This document shows positions 42,262 through 52,351 of a stretch of DNA of 64,000 bases, piece by piece. Origin of the DNA: Dyella sp. BiH032 (GTDB taxonomy: Bacteria > Pseudomonadota > Gammaproteobacteria > Xanthomonadales > Rhodanobacteraceae); NCBI RefSeq assembly GCF_031954525.1, contig NZ_CP134867.1:2232001-2296000 (forward strand), given 5' to 3'. The translations under genes and the position numbers were made by a program. The stretch's first letter is position 1; every line of letters starts with the position of its first letter. The notes under the pieces were generated by a model. It had not been told where the DNA came from. It made no database searches and saw nothing but the letters and a program-made list of their open reading frames with translations.

Positions 42262-42670
42262 ATACCGGCCTTCGCGCGGGTTCGAGCGGGCGTTGGCGTG
42301 TGTGACCGTGCTGGCCGCGGTCGCCGTATGGCTTTCGGGCATGCCCTGGTGGGGTTGCCTGCCGGTGTCGTTCGCGCTCGGTGCGGCCCTGGCGCTCGCC
42401 TGCCGGCGTTGGCGAGGCGGCGCCCCTCGCGCCGCCATGTGGGCCGCCGACGGCCATTGGATGCTGCGGCAGGCCGCCTCCGAGGACGTGGCGGCGAGCC
42501 TGCTTTCCTTCCGTACGGGGCCTGCATGCTTGTGGCTGCGCCTCCAGCCGGCTTCCCGGCCCCCGGTGTCGCTGCTGCTGGCACCGGACAACAGCGACGC
42601 CGACCTTCGGCGCCGCCTGCGCATGCGCCTGGCAGCGACGCGCACAGAGGAGCCGGTTGCCGCGCCCTGA
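42233..42670 (+). CDS. ygfX: YgfX-like inner membrane protein
   Basis: The 145-residue product has two adjacent membrane segments (ERALACVTVLAAVAVWLSGM and [20 protein letters not shown]) followed by a cytoplasmic beta domain (WMLRQAASEDVAASLLSFRT...). This layout and the fixed place after sdhE match YgfX/CptA, described as a partner of SdhE. Sequence identity in this family is low. ATG 42233 overlaps sdhE by 29 bases; GTG 42242 is an alternative. Confidence 0.65.
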   Translation: MTSVPAIGFEYRPSRGFERALACVTVLAAVAVWLSGMPWWGCLPVSFALGAALALACRRWRGGAPRAAMWAADGHWMLRQAASEDVAASLLSFRTGPACLWLRLQPASRPPVSLLLAPDNSDADLRRRLRMRLAATRTEEPVAAP

Positions 42671-42788
42671 CCGCCGGCTTGCCGAACCGCAGGGCTTGGG
42701 GCACTCTGCCGCGGCGTCGCGGTCTCCATTCCGCCGACCAACGCGATGCCCGGGCGGCTAGCCCATCGAATCCAGAAGCGACCCGCCC

Positions 42789-44033
42789 ATGTTCCGACCG
42801 CTAGAGCTCTTCGTTGGCCTGCGCTACACGCGCGCCAAGCGACGCAACCAGTTCATTTCGTTCATTTCGACCGTCTCGATCGTGTGCATTGCGATTAGCG
42901 TGACCGCATTGATCACGGTGATGTCGGTGATGAACGGCTTCGACAACGAACTGCGCACACGCATTCTGGGCGCCATTTCGCACGCTACGGTGTCCGGCGT
43001 GGGCGGCGAGAGCGTGCAGGACTGGCAACGGGCGGTGCAGATCGCGGAAGCCAACCCGCACGTGCGCGGCGCCGCGCCATACGTGGAAGCGCAGGCCTTC
43101 CTGCAGGCCCGCCGTTCCAGCGGCGCGCTGGTGCGCGGCATCGATCCCGCGCAGGAGTCCAAGGTTTCCGACATCGGACTCCACATGGTGGACGGCAAGC
43201 TGGACGTGCTGCAGCCGGGCAAGTGGAACATCGTGCTGGGCCGCGAGCTGGCGATGACGCTGGGCGTGGCTATGGGCGACCATGTGACCATGGCCGTGCC
43301 CGAGTTCCGCGCCACGCCCATGGGCAGCGTGCCGCGCCTGCGCAGCTTCACCGTGGCCGGCATCTTCGAACTGGGCATGCAGGAGTTCGACTCCAATCTC
43401 GCCGTGATCAACATGCAGGACGCGGAGCGGCTCAACAGCCTCGACGGCCCCTCCGGCATCCGCCTGCGCCTGGACGACATGTTCAATGCCCGGCCGGTGG
43501 CGCACGAGCTGGCCAACAACCTGGGCCAGGTCTATCGCATGGAAACCTGGATGGACAGCCATGCCAACTTCTTTTCCGCCATCTCGATGGAGAAGAAGGT
43601 GATGTTCATCATCCTCTCGCTGATCATCCTGGTCGCGGTGATCAACTTGATCTCCATGCTGATGATGCTGGTGACCGACAAGCAGGCGGACATCGCCATC
43701 CTGCGTACGCTCGGCTCGACGCCGCGCAGCATCATGGGCATGTTCATGGTGCAGGGCGTGCTGGTGGGTTTCGTCGGCATCGGCTTCGGCGTGACGCTGG
43801 GCTCGCTGCTTTCCTGGCGCCTGCCGCAGATCGTCAAGTGGATCGAGCGTACTTTCCACACCACCTTCCTTTCGCCGGACGTCTATTACATCAGCGAGCT
43901 GCCCAGCAAACTGCAGGCGGACGACGTGATGAAGGTGGCGCTGGTGACCTTCCTGTTCTCGCTGCTCGCTACCCTTTATCCCGCGTGGCGCGCATCGCGC
44001 ACGCAGCCGGCGCAGGCCCTGCGCTATGAGTAA
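42789..44033 (+). CDS. lolC: Lipoprotein-releasing ABC transporter permease LolC/E
   Basis: The 414-residue protein has four membrane segments with a large periplasmic domain after the first ([20 protein letters not shown]), and the FtsX-type end ([20 protein letters not shown]). It extracts lipoproteins from the inner membrane for LolA. Only one permease gene is present here, so either a second lies elsewhere or the transporter is a homodimer of LolF type. The stop overlaps lolD. Confidence 0.9.
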   Translation: MFRPLELFVGLRYTRAKRRNQFISFISTVSIVCIAISVTALITVMSVMNGFDNELRTRILGAISHATVSGVGGESVQDWQRAVQIAEANPHVRGAAPYVEAQAFLQARRSSGALVRGIDPAQESKVSDIGLHMVDGKLDVLQPGKWNIVLGRELAMTLGVAMGDHVTMAVPEFRATPMGSVPRLRSFTVAGIFELGMQEFDSNLAVINMQDAERLNSLDGPSGIRLRLDDMFNARPVAHELANNLGQVYRMETWMDSHANFFSAISMEKKVMFIILSLIILVAVINLISMLMMLVTDKQADIAILRTLGSTPRSIMGMFMVQGVLVGFVGIGFGVTLGSLLSWRLPQIVKWIERTFHTTFLSPDVYYISELPSKLQADDVMKVALVTFLFSLLATLYPAWRASRTQPAQALRYE

Positions 44034-44733
44034 TGCCATGACCGACAACGCCATCGTGCTGCGCGCCAGCCACATCGCCAAGACCTACGAGGAAGGCGGC
44101 CTGCACACCGATGTACTGGCCGACGTGAGCTTCGCGCTGAAGCGCGGCGAGACGCTGGCCATCGTCGGAGCCTCCGGGTCGGGCAAGAGCACGCTGCTGC
44201 ATATTCTCGGCGGGCTCGACACGCTCACCAAGGGCGAGGTGGAGGTGGAAGGCCAGGTGCTGTCCAAGCTGTCCGACGCGGAGCGCGGGCGCGTGCGCAA
44301 CCGCTCGCTGGGCTTCATCTATCAGTTCCATCATCTTCTGCCCGAGTTCACCGCGCTGGAGAACGTCTGCATGCCGCTGCTCATCCGCGGCACGTCGATT
44401 CCCGAAGCCCAGAAGCGTGCGACCGATCTGCTGCAGCGCGTGGGCCTGGGCAGCCGCCTGGAGCATAAGCCGGCCGAGCTTTCCGGCGGCGAACGCCAGC
44501 GCTGCGCAGTGGCGCGTGCCTTGGTGACGCGCCCGGCCTGCGTGCTGGGCGACGAACCTACGGGCAATCTCGACGAAGGCAATGCCGATCACGTTTACGA
44601 GCTGATGCTCGAACTCAATCGCGAGATCGGCACCAGCTTCATCCTGGTCACGCATGACAGCCGACTGGCGGCGCGCATGGACCGCACGCTGGAGTTGCAC
44701 AACGGTGTGCTGAGGGAACGTCCCGCACACTGA
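44026..44733 (+). CDS. lolD: Lipoprotein-releasing ATPase LolD
   Basis: The 235-residue ABC ATPase has Walker [10 protein letters not shown], signature [15 protein letters not shown], Walker [15 protein letters not shown] and the Q-loop [10 protein letters not shown], whose FHHLLPEF is typical of LolD. It drives release of lipoproteins through LolC/E. ATG 44026 overlaps lolC; ATG 44038 is also possible. Confidence 0.94.
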   Translation: MSNAMTDNAIVLRASHIAKTYEEGGLHTDVLADVSFALKRGETLAIVGASGSGKSTLLHILGGLDTLTKGEVEVEGQVLSKLSDAERGRVRNRSLGFIYQFHHLLPEFTALENVCMPLLIRGTSIPEAQKRATDLLQRVGLGSRLEHKPAELSGGERQRCAVARALVTRPACVLGDEPTGNLDEGNADHVYELMLELNREIGTSFILVTHDSRLAARMDRTLELHNGVLRERPAH

Positions 44734-44826
44734 GCTCGGCGCCGGCTGATGTTGATATCAGCCGTCGCCTACGCAGTTTTCAGCCGAGCTTCGGACTTCA
44801 TCGCCGTAGCCTGATCCCATCCATGG

Positions 44827-47148
44827 ATGGGAGCGGCCGTGCGTACATACGGAGTGGTTGTGCTTGGCCCGCTTTTCCTCGCGGGCATACTGGCGGTGCA
44901 GTGGTGGCCAACGTTGCCTTCGCGGATATGGTTCGCCGGCGTCGCCGCGACGGGCCTGCTGCTGGCCTGGCGCTTGCCCCGGATGCGTGCCGTTGCGTTC
45001 GTGACCCTCGGCATGGCCTGGGCCGGTTGGTGCGGCGATCTTGGCATGGAGGCGCGCTTGCCTCGCGACCTGGAAGGCCGCGACATGCTTGTGACCGGCA
45101 CCGTCACAGGATTGCCGCAGCTCCGCACCGAAGCGACGCGGTTCGTGCTCGATGTAGAGCAAGCCTTGCTCGGCAATGAAGCGTTACCGGTGTCGGGCCG
45201 TGTGCGGCTAGCCTGGTACGCGGCAGCTGGGAATGCCGTGCCCGTGCTCGACTCCTGTTCCCGCTGGAGGCTCCTGGTGCGTCTGAAGCGGCCGCGCGGC
45301 TTGGTCAACCCCGGTGGAAGCGACGGTGAGCGCAGTGCACTGGAGCAGGGCATCGTCGCCCACGGCTACGTTCGCGACGATCCGCGCAACCGCTTGCTGG
45401 GAACGGCCATCTGCGTCGACGGGTGGCGTGCTTCTCTCGCCGCGGACATCGCGCACCGCGTCGAAGACGCTCATGCTGCCGCCTTGCTGCGCGCCTTCGC
45501 CGTGGGCGACACCCGTGGTTTGAGCCGCCAGGACTGGACAGTGGCGCGCGCCAACGGCGCTTCCCATCTGATCGCGATTTCCGGATTTCACGTCGGCGTG
45601 GCGGCGGTCGCCGGCGTATGGTTGGCGCGGTTGCTGTATCTGCTTTGTCCCGGGTTCGGTCTGCGCGTGCCCCGCCTGCAGGCGGAGGCGTTGGCCGCGC
45701 TGCTTTTCGCTGCGTTCTACAGCGCACTGGCGGGATTCGGTTTGCCCACCGTGCGCACTTTGTTGATGATCGCCGTGATCGCGCTGGCGCGATGTCTGCG
45801 AAGAGCGGTGACGCCCTGGCAATCGCTGGCGGCTGCCTTGCTCGCGCTGTTGCTGGCCGACCCGCTGGCCGTGTTGTCGGCGGGATTCTGGCTGTCCTTC
45901 ATGGGCGTAGGCTTTCTCATGCTTTGCCTGTCGACGCGGAGCCGGGGATGGAGAGGGTTCCTGCGCGACCTCGTGCTGGCGCAGGCCGTCATGGCGGTGG
46001 CCCTGACACCGCTGGCGCTGTGGTTTTTCGGCGAGGCCTCCGCCGTCGGCGTCCTGGCGAATCTGGTGGCCGTGCCGTTCGTGAGCTTCGTGGTGATCCC
46101 GCTGACGCTGGCCGGCGCGGCCCTGCTCCTGCTGGCGCCGCCGCTGGCGGGGCCGGTGCTCGTTCTGGCGGGGCGGTTTGCCCAGGCGCAGTGGTGGTTG
46201 TTCGAACGCATGGCCGGATGGCCCGGTGCGCACGGCTACGGCATCGATGTGCGGCCATGGGCCGTCGGGTTGGCGCTGATAGGCGCGGCATGGCTGTTCC
46301 TTCCTCGTGGCTGGCCGATGCGCTGGCTGGGAGCGGTGCTGTTCCTGCCACTGGCATGGCCTCCGCTGGATCGCCCGGGCCCAGGCGGTTTCCGGCTGTG
46401 GATGCTGGACGTGGGGCAGGGGCTCGCGGTCGTGGTGCACACGCGCGGGCACGCGCTGATTTTCGACGCGGGCGCGCGGTTTCCCTCCGATTTCGACATG
46501 GGCGATGCCGCCGTGTTGCCCTCGGTCCGCGCCTTGGGTTTGCCGCCGCCGGATGTGCTGGTCGTCAGCCATGCCGATAACGATCATGCCGGCGGCATGG
46601 CGGCGGTCGCCGCGGCGTATCCTTCGGCAGCCGTGCTGGCCGGCGAACCTGAGCGCACGCCCGTGCCGGGCGCACCGTGCGAGGCGGGGCAGTCGTGGAC
46701 GTGGGACGGTGTGCGCTTCCGCATGCTCGGTCCCCGCGGAGCGGTGGCGAGCCGGGGCAACGATCGGTCCTGCGTGCTGCTGGTGGAAGGGCGGGGAGGG
46801 CGGCTTCTGCTCACCGGCGATATCAGCGTTCAGGCCGAGAGCGGCGTGGCGGAGGCCGTCGGCGACGGGCCGCCGCTCGTGCTGCAAGTGCCGCACCACG
46901 GCAGCCGCACCTCGTCGGGCAAGGCGTTCATCCATGGCCTTTCGCCGGTCCTGGCCCTGGTCTCGGCCGGTTGGCGCAACCGCTTCGGCCATCCGCATCC
47001 GCTGGTCGTGGAGCGCTACGCGGCGTTCAAGGTGCCGCTGCTGAATACGGCGGATCAGGGCGCGATCGAGATGGAGTTTCCAGCCGATGGCGCCCCGCGG
47101 GTGACACGCTCCTGGCGCGTTCACCGTGCCCGTTACTGGCGCGAATGA
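44827..47148 (+). CDS. comEC: DNA internalisation competence protein ComEC/Rec2
   Basis: The 773-residue protein has an N-terminal DUF4131 region, a central polytopic competence domain (SHLIAISGFHVGVAAVAGVW is its signature) and a C-terminal metallo-beta-lactamase domain (MLDVGQGLAVVVHTRGHALI then VVSHADNDHAGG). It forms the inner-membrane channel for transforming DNA. It stands between lolD and exbB and suggests natural competence, with other com genes outside the window. Confidence 0.93.
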   Translation: MGAAVRTYGVVVLGPLFLAGILAVQWWPTLPSRIWFAGVAATGLLLAWRLPRMRAVAFVTLGMAWAGWCGDLGMEARLPRDLEGRDMLVTGTVTGLPQLRTEATRFVLDVEQALLGNEALPVSGRVRLAWYAAAGNAVPVLDSCSRWRLLVRLKRPRGLVNPGGSDGERSALEQGIVAHGYVRDDPRNRLLGTAICVDGWRASLAADIAHRVEDAHAAALLRAFAVGDTRGLSRQDWTVARANGASHLIAISGFHVGVAAVAGVWLARLLYLLCPGFGLRVPRLQAEALAALLFAAFYSALAGFGLPTVRTLLMIAVIALARCLRRAVTPWQSLAAALLALLLADPLAVLSAGFWLSFMGVGFLMLCLSTRSRGWRGFLRDLVLAQAVMAVALTPLALWFFGEASAVGVLANLVAVPFVSFVVIPLTLAGAALLLLAPPLAGPVLVLAGRFAQAQWWLFERMAGWPGAHGYGIDVRPWAVGLALIGAAWLFLPRGWPMRWLGAVLFLPLAWPPLDRPGPGGFRLWMLDVGQGLAVVVHTRGHALIFDAGARFPSDFDMGDAAVLPSVRALGLPPPDVLVVSHADNDHAGGMAAVAAAYPSAAVLAGEPERTPVPGAPCEAGQSWTWDGVRFRMLGPRGAVASRGNDRSCVLLVEGRGGRLLLTGDISVQAESGVAEAVGDGPPLVLQVPHHGSRTSSGKAFIHGLSPVLALVSAGWRNRFGHPHPLVVERYAAFKVPLLNTADQGAIEMEFPADGAPRVTRSWRVHRARYWRE

Positions 47149-47229
47149 AGCCCGGAGCGGACCGTCCTTCCGTGGGGCGGCGGCGCCTCGCGCAAATGCC
47201 ACGGGCGCCGCGGAACCGTCGGACGGGAC

Positions 47230-47238
47230 TGCTATGAT
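47230..47238 (+). promoter_or_regulatory. Candidate extended -10 upstream of exbB
   Basis: TGCTATGAT fits an extended -10 (TGnTATnnT) 39 bases before the exbB start. No good -35 is seen. Confidence 0.35.
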
Positions 47239-47276
47239 GCGCCCCTGCAATTCGATCGCATGGGGTGGGTGTAGTC

Positions 47277-47927
47277 GTGCTGGATATCCTGATGGCTGGC
47301 GGTTGGGCGATGCTGCCCATCCTGATCTGTTCGGCGATCGCCCTGGCGATCGTGCTGGAGCGTTGCTGGACGCTGCGCCGCAAATCGGTCCTGCCCCCCG
47401 GCCTGGGCGAGGAGGTCCGCAACTGGGCGCGTTCCGGCCAGCTCGACCCCGCGCACCTGGCCACCCTGGCCAACGGCTCGCCGCTGGGCGAACTGCTGGC
47501 CGCCGCCTTGGCGGTGCGCAACCGGCCGCGCGAGCTCATCAAGGAGCGCATCGAGGACACCGGCCGCCATGTGGTGCACAACATGGAGCGCTATCTCAAC
47601 ACGCTCGGCACCATTGCGTTGATCGGCCCGCTGCTCGGCCTGCTCGGCACCGTGATCGGCCTCATCCGCATGTTCATGGACGTCATGAAGGGCGGCGTGG
47701 GCGATCCGCTGAAAATGGCCGGCGGCATCGGCGAGGCACTGATCTGCACGGCCACGGGCCTGGTGGTGGCGATTCCCGCCTATGTGCTGCATCGCTATTT
47801 CCGTTCCAAGGTCGCGGGCTACTGCGTCGAGATGGAAAAACAGGCGACCGCGCTCCTGGACGAGCTGACCGCTGCCTCGAACGCCGCGGCGCGTCCCCGC
47901 CGCGCCGCCGAGTCGACCGCGGGCTGA
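47277..47927 (+). CDS. exbB: MotA/TolQ/ExbB proton channel protein
   Basis: GTG 47277 (MLDILMAGGWAMLPILICSA) gives 216 residues and the normal N-terminus. Three membrane segments are visible, including NTLGTIALIGPLLGLLGTVI and CTATGLVVAIPAYVLHRYF. With ExbD it converts proton flow into force for outer-membrane events. It is the first gene of exbB-exbD-msbA-lpxK, an order common in Xanthomonads. Confidence 0.9.
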   Translation: MLDILMAGGWAMLPILICSAIALAIVLERCWTLRRKSVLPPGLGEEVRNWARSGQLDPAHLATLANGSPLGELLAAALAVRNRPRELIKERIEDTGRHVVHNMERYLNTLGTIALIGPLLGLLGTVIGLIRMFMDVMKGGVGDPLKMAGGIGEALICTATGLVVAIPAYVLHRYFRSKVAGYCVEMEKQATALLDELTAASNAAARPRRAAESTAG

Positions 47928-47933
47928 TCCGGC

Positions 47934-48365
47934 ATGCGTATCGGCAACGACCGCCGGCAGGACGATTTCGAGATCAACGTGATCTCGCTGATCGACGTCC
48001 TGCTTACCCTGCTGATGTTCTTCGTACTCACCACCACCTTCGTCCAGCACACCCGCATGCAGGTGACGCTGCCAAAGGCGAGCGCCGACGAACGCGATAT
48101 GCAGGCGCCTGCGCTCACCATCGTGGTGGACCGCGATGGCCATTACTTCGTCGGCACGGATGAGGTGCTGGGGCAGGGCATCGGGCCGCTCAAGCAGGCG
48201 ATCGCCAATATCGCGGGCGACGACCGCGAGCGCCAGGTGACCATCCGCGCGGATGCGATGACGCCGCACCAGAACGTGGTCACGGCCATGGACGCCCTGG
48301 GCCAGCTCGGCTTCACCAAGCTGTCCATCGCCACCACGCCCAGCCAGGCGGACGCCGGCAAGTGA
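47934..48365 (+). CDS. exbD: ExbD/TolR biopolymer transport protein
   Basis: The 143-residue protein has one membrane segment with the essential Asp (INVISLIDVLLTLLMFFVLT) and a periplasmic domain. It partners ExbB. It begins six bases after exbB, and its end overlaps the GTG start of msbA by four bases. Confidence 0.92.
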   Translation: MRIGNDRRQDDFEINVISLIDVLLTLLMFFVLTTTFVQHTRMQVTLPKASADERDMQAPALTIVVDRDGHYFVGTDEVLGQGIGPLKQAIANIAGDDRERQVTIRADAMTPHQNVVTAMDALGQLGFTKLSIATTPSQADAGK

Positions 48366-50134
48366 GCACCCGGAAAATCAACGTGTGGGACGCCGCGACC
48401 TGGCGGACCTACAAGCGCCTGCTCGGCTACACCCGCCGCTACTGGGGAGTGGGCATCGTCGCGCTGGTCGGCATGGCGCTGGAGAGCGGTTGCCTGGCGG
48501 CGTTCACCAAGCTGCTGCGCCCGATGATCGACGAGCTGTTCGCGCACAAGGACGCCTATCTCATCTTCTGGATGCCGATCTGGATCATCGGGCTGTTCCT
48601 GCTGCGCGGCTTGGGCATCATCCTCAACGACTACGGCATCGCCTACATCGGCCGCAACGTGGTGCAGAACATGCGCCGCGACGTGTTCGATGCATATCTG
48701 CGCTTGCCGGCCGCGTTCTTCGGCAGCGAGCATTCGGGGCAGCAGGTCTCGCGCATCACCTACACCAGCGAACAGGTCGCCCAGGCTTCCACCGACGCGG
48801 TGAAGGTGGCGATCACTGAAGGCCTGATGATCGTCGGCATGATGTACGTGATGCTGTCCACCAGCGCGTACCTCACCATGGCCTTGCTGATCATGGTCCC
48901 GGCGGTCGTGCTGATCGTGACCGTGGTCAGCCGCCGTTATCGCCAGATCAGCAAGCGTATCCAGGGCACCATGGGCTCGGTGACCGGCACGGTGGAGGAG
49001 TCGGTCGGGGCGCATCGCGAGGTGCGTATCTACGGCGGCCAACGCCACGAGTCGGAGCGGTTCGAGCAGGTGACCGAACATTCGAAGCGGCTCAACCTGA
49101 AAGTGGCCGTGACCAGCTCGCTGTCCAGCGCCACCATCCAGACTGCGGCGGCATTCGCGCTGGCCTTGCTGGTGTACCTGGGCACGCGGCCGAACGTGAT
49201 CGACAGCATTTCGCCGGGCGTGTTCATCACCGTGCTCACCGCGATGGGCGGCATGCTGCCCTCTCTCAAGCGCCTCACCGGCGTGCAGGCGAGCGTGCAG
49301 CGCGGTGTGGCGGCCTGCGAAGACCTGTTCGGCGTGATCGACATGCCGCCGGAAACGGACGACGGCAAGCGCGTGCTGGAACGCACCCGCGGCGACATTG
49401 TCTTCAACGACGTAGGCTTGACCTACGCACGCAACGACTTCGAAGCCTTGCGCGGCGTGGATCTGCATTGCCGGCCCGGCACCGTGACGGCCCTGGTCGG
49501 CCGCTCCGGCAGCGGCAAGAGCAGCCTGGTCAGCCTGCTGCCGCGCTTCTATGAGCCCAGCGCGGGCAACATCGAGCTGGACGGCTTCGATTACGCCAGC
49601 TACACGCTGGCCTCCCTGCGCAGGCAGATCGCCTGGGTGGGGCAGAGCGTGGTGCTGTTCGACGGCACGGTGGCGGAAAACATCGCCTATGGCGAGCTGG
49701 CCGGCGCCAGCGAGAAGGACATCATCGCGGCTGCGGACGCGGCGAATGCGATGGAATTCATCCAGCGCCTGCCCAAGGGCATCCACAGTCATATCGGCCA
49801 GGCCGGGAACATGCTTTCCGGCGGCCAGCGGCAGCGCATCGCCATTGCGCGCGCGATTCTCAAGAACGCGCCGATCCTGGTGCTCGACGAGGCGACCAGT
49901 GCGCTGGATACCGAGTCGGAGCGCTTGATCCAGCAGGCGCTGCAGCGGCTGATGCGCGATCGCACCACGCTGGTGATCGCGCACCGCCTTTCGACCATCG
50001 AGCATGCGGACCAGATCGCGGTCATGGACCAGGGGCGCATCGTGGAGCGCGGCACGCACGCGGAGCTGATCGCGCTGGGTGGCCATTACGCTGCCTTGCA
50101 CCGCATGCAGTTCCACGACAAGGCCGGCGACTGA
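48362..50134 (+). CDS. msbA: Lipid A export permease/ATP-binding protein MsbA
   Basis: The 590-residue half-transporter has six N-terminal membrane segments (to about residue 300) and an ABC domain with Walker A GRSGSGKSS, signature MLSGGQRQRIAIARA and Walker B LVLDEATSALDTES. It flips lipid A-core across the inner membrane. The downstream lpxK supports this over a generic exporter. The GTG start overlaps exbD. Confidence 0.93.
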   Translation: MSTRKINVWDAATWRTYKRLLGYTRRYWGVGIVALVGMALESGCLAAFTKLLRPMIDELFAHKDAYLIFWMPIWIIGLFLLRGLGIILNDYGIAYIGRNVVQNMRRDVFDAYLRLPAAFFGSEHSGQQVSRITYTSEQVAQASTDAVKVAITEGLMIVGMMYVMLSTSAYLTMALLIMVPAVVLIVTVVSRRYRQISKRIQGTMGSVTGTVEESVGAHREVRIYGGQRHESERFEQVTEHSKRLNLKVAVTSSLSSATIQTAAAFALALLVYLGTRPNVIDSISPGVFITVLTAMGGMLPSLKRLTGVQASVQRGVAACEDLFGVIDMPPETDDGKRVLERTRGDIVFNDVGLTYARNDFEALRGVDLHCRPGTVTALVGRSGSGKSSLVSLLPRFYEPSAGNIELDGFDYASYTLASLRRQIAWVGQSVVLFDGTVAENIAYGELAGASEKDIIAAADAANAMEFIQRLPKGIHSHIGQAGNMLSGGQRQRIAIARAILKNAPILVLDEATSALDTESERLIQQALQRLMRDRTTLVIAHRLSTIEHADQIAVMDQGRIVERGTHAELIALGGHYAALHRMQFHDKAGD

Positions 50135-50141
50135 GGTCGCC

Positions 50142-51131
50142 ATGGCGCTGGCCGACACGCTCGAAGCGGCCTGGTACGGCAAAGGCACCGCGCCCTGGTG
50201 GACAGTGCCGCTGTCATGGCTCTACGGCGGGGTGGTGCGCCTGCGCCGTCGCCTGTATCGCCGGGGATGGCTACGCAGCGTGCAGCTTCCCGTGCCGGTC
50301 CTGGTCGTGGGCAACATCACCGTCGGCGGTACCGGCAAGACACCGTTGACCATCGCGCTGGCCGAGGCACTGCGAGCGCGTGGCTTCCGGCCCGGCGTGG
50401 TCAGCCGCGGTTATGGCGGCACCGAACAAGGGCCCGCGCTGCTCGACGAGCGCCCCGACCCGGCTCGCTTCGGCGACGAGCCCTGCCTGATTCGCGCTGC
50501 CGGCACGCCGGTGGCGGTGGGGCGCGACCGCCCCGCGGCGTCGCGGTTGCTCGTCGAGGCGGGCTGCGACGTCGTCATTGCCGACGATGGACTGCAGCAC
50601 TACCGGCTGCGCCGCGACACGGAAATCTGCGTCATCGATGGGGATCGCGGCTTCGGCAATGGCCGCCTGCTGCCCGCCGGCCCGCTGCGCGAACCGCTGG
50701 CGCGCCTTGCCGACGTCGGCTTCCGCGTCCGCAATGGCGGCCTAGCTACGGACGGTGAGGTGCCGATGCAGTTGGAGGGCGGCCAGGTACGTCGCTTGGC
50801 GGATGGCGAAGTCCTGCCGATGGAAGCCTTCAGGGGGCGGCGTGTGCATGCTGTCGCGGGTATCGGCCACCCCGCGCGGTTCTTCGAGAGCCTGCGCGCG
50901 CACGGCATCGAAGTGATACCGCACCCGTTTCCCGACCACCACGCCTACGCCGCTGCCGACCTGGACTTCGGGGACGGCTTGCCGTTACTGATGACGGAGA
51001 AGGATGCGGTGAAGTGCGCAGGTTTCGCCTTGCCGCAGGCGTGGGCGGTGCCGGTGCGGGCCGGATTGCCGGCAGCGTTTTTCGATGCGGTTGCTGCGCA
51101 GCTGAAGCAGGCGGCCCAGGGCCTGGCCTGA
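50142..51131 (+). CDS. lpxK: Tetraacyldisaccharide 4'-kinase LpxK
   Basis: ATG 50142 (MALADTLEAAWYGKGTAPWW) gives 329 residues. The P-loop is VGNITVGGTGKTPL; GVVSRGYGG, GDEPCLIRAAGTPVAVGRDR and VVIADDGLQHYRLRRD are LpxK signatures. It phosphorylates the lipid A disaccharide at the 4' position. It starts seven bases after msbA and ends the operon at a hairpin. Confidence 0.95.
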   Translation: MALADTLEAAWYGKGTAPWWTVPLSWLYGGVVRLRRRLYRRGWLRSVQLPVPVLVVGNITVGGTGKTPLTIALAEALRARGFRPGVVSRGYGGTEQGPALLDERPDPARFGDEPCLIRAAGTPVAVGRDRPAASRLLVEAGCDVVIADDGLQHYRLRRDTEICVIDGDRGFGNGRLLPAGPLREPLARLADVGFRVRNGGLATDGEVPMQLEGGQVRRLADGEVLPMEAFRGRRVHAVAGIGHPARFFESLRAHGIEVIPHPFPDHHAYAAADLDFGDGLPLLMTEKDAVKCAGFALPQAWAVPVRAGLPAAFFDAVAAQLKQAAQGLA

Positions 51132-51134
51132 AAG

Positions 51135-51164
51135 AAGAGCGCGGCCTGGACTGGCCGCGCTCTT
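51135..51164. terminator. Bidirectional hairpin between lpxK and glycine-zipper gene
   Basis: AAGAGCGCGGCC (51135-51146) and GGCCGCGCTCTT (51153-51164) form a perfect twelve-pair stem with a six-base loop, between convergent genes. Confidence 0.7.
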
Positions 51165-51171
51165 GAAGGTC

Positions 51172-51675
51172 TTACTGGATGCGGACCACGTTGCCGTCCG
51201 GGTCGACCTGCACGAGGTCGCCCTCGCGGATGGCGCTGGCGTCCGGCACGGTGACGTTGCTGTAGCTGCCGTCGCCCATGCGCAGGCGCAGCACCCAGCT
51301 CTCGTTGGTGCCGCCGCGGCCGATCCGGTTGCCGGCGAAGCCGCCGCCGACGGCGCCGGCCACGGTGGCCAGCTTGCGGCCATTGCCCTTGCCGACCTGG
51401 TTGCCCAGCACGCCACCGGCGACCGCGCCGATGATCGCGCCGGCGGTGCCGTGGTCGGCGCCCTGGGTTACGTTGCGTTCGATCGACTCCACCGTGCCGC
51501 ATTGGCTGCAACGCAGGAAGATGCCGTCCCGGCGGACCAGCACGTTGCCGTTGAGCGTGCCCGCATCCGAGACCGTCGCCGTGCGGCGGGGGGCGGAGGT
51601 CTGCGCCGAGGCGGAGGCCGTGGCGAGGGTCAGCGCCGCTGCCAGGGGCAGGACGAGAAGAGACTTGGCGTTCAT
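51172..51675 (-). CDS. Glycine-zipper protein with RCxQCGTV motif
   Basis: The 167-residue product has a signal peptide (SLLVLPLAAALTLATASASA), then FLRCSQCGTVESIERN, a glycine zipper (GAIIGAVAGGVLGNQVGKGN then GRKLATVAGAVGGGFAGNRI) and a C-terminal beta domain (GDGSYSNVTVPDASAIREGD). It is a paralogue of the gene at 35844-36326, but lacks the lipobox Cys and so should be soluble periplasmic or membrane-embedded by the zipper alone. Confidence 0.82.
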   Translation of the reverse strand: MNAKSLLVLPLAAALTLATASASAQTSAPRRTATVSDAGTLNGNVLVRRDGIFLRCSQCGTVESIERNVTQGADHGTAGAIIGAVAGGVLGNQVGKGNGRKLATVAGAVGGGFAGNRIGRGGTNESWVLRLRMGDGSYSNVTVPDASAIREGDLVQVDPDGNVVRIQ

Positions 51676-51831
51676 GGATTCTCCCTTGGTGTAGAAGGCT
51701 AAGGCGTGCCCAGTCTATTCCGGTCAGCTGAACCATCGGCTAGGCAATGTCTTTATCATGGGCGACCCGGCTGGACCGTCGTCGGCCTTCGGGCCCGCGG
51801 GGACTTTGCCTGTTTTCCACCTGGAGTTTCC

Positions 51832-52230
51832 ATGAGCCTGATCCAAGTTCCGGTGTCCTTCGGTGAGCTGATCGACAAGATCACCATCCTGGAGATCAAG
51901 TCCAAGCAGATGACCGACCCGGCGAAGCTGGCGAATGTGCGCAACGAGCTCGATCAGCTCAATGCCACCTGGTCCGCGCATTCCGCTTCCAAGACCGACA
52001 TCGCCGATGAGCGTGCCCGCCTGCTCAAGGTGAACGAGCTGTTGTGGGACATCGAGGACCGCATTCGCCTGAAGGAAAAGGCCCAGGCGTTCGACCAGGA
52101 ATTCATCGAGCTGGCGCGCGCGGTGTACTTCCGTAATGACGAACGCGCCGCGGTGAAGCGCGAAATCAACCTCAAGTTGGGCTCGCAGCTGGTGGAAGAG
52201 AAGTCGTACCAGGATTACAAGGCGGGCTGA
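51832..52230 (+). CDS. DUF6165 family protein
   Basis: ATG 51832 (MSLIQVPVSFGELIDKITIL) gives 132 residues, preceded by CTGGAG. The product is helical with EIKSKQMTDPAKLANVRNEL, fitting DUF6165, a family often found beside LPS or glycosyltransferase genes. Here the GT9 and kdkA genes follow. No catalytic motif is visible. Confidence 0.7.
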   Translation: MSLIQVPVSFGELIDKITILEIKSKQMTDPAKLANVRNELDQLNATWSAHSASKTDIADERARLLKVNELLWDIEDRIRLKEKAQAFDQEFIELARAVYFRNDERAAVKREINLKLGSQLVEEKSYQDYKAG

Positions 52231-52351
52231 CGCCACCTGGCGCCGTCCGGCGCAGGCAGGGATCCGGCAGCGGCGTCGTGCCGCACGGTTTCGTGCCGAG
52301 CCGGATGGCGCGATCGTCAACGTTGCACGTCGCCGTGCATTTCGCCTTCCG

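Noticed and set aside
45208..47250. 680-codon frame opposite comEC
   Set aside because: Low-complexity Gln/Arg/His-rich shadow of comEC; no start signal.
48143..50188. 681-codon frame opposite msbA
   Set aside because: Shadow of msbA; the sense gene has all ABC transporter motifs.
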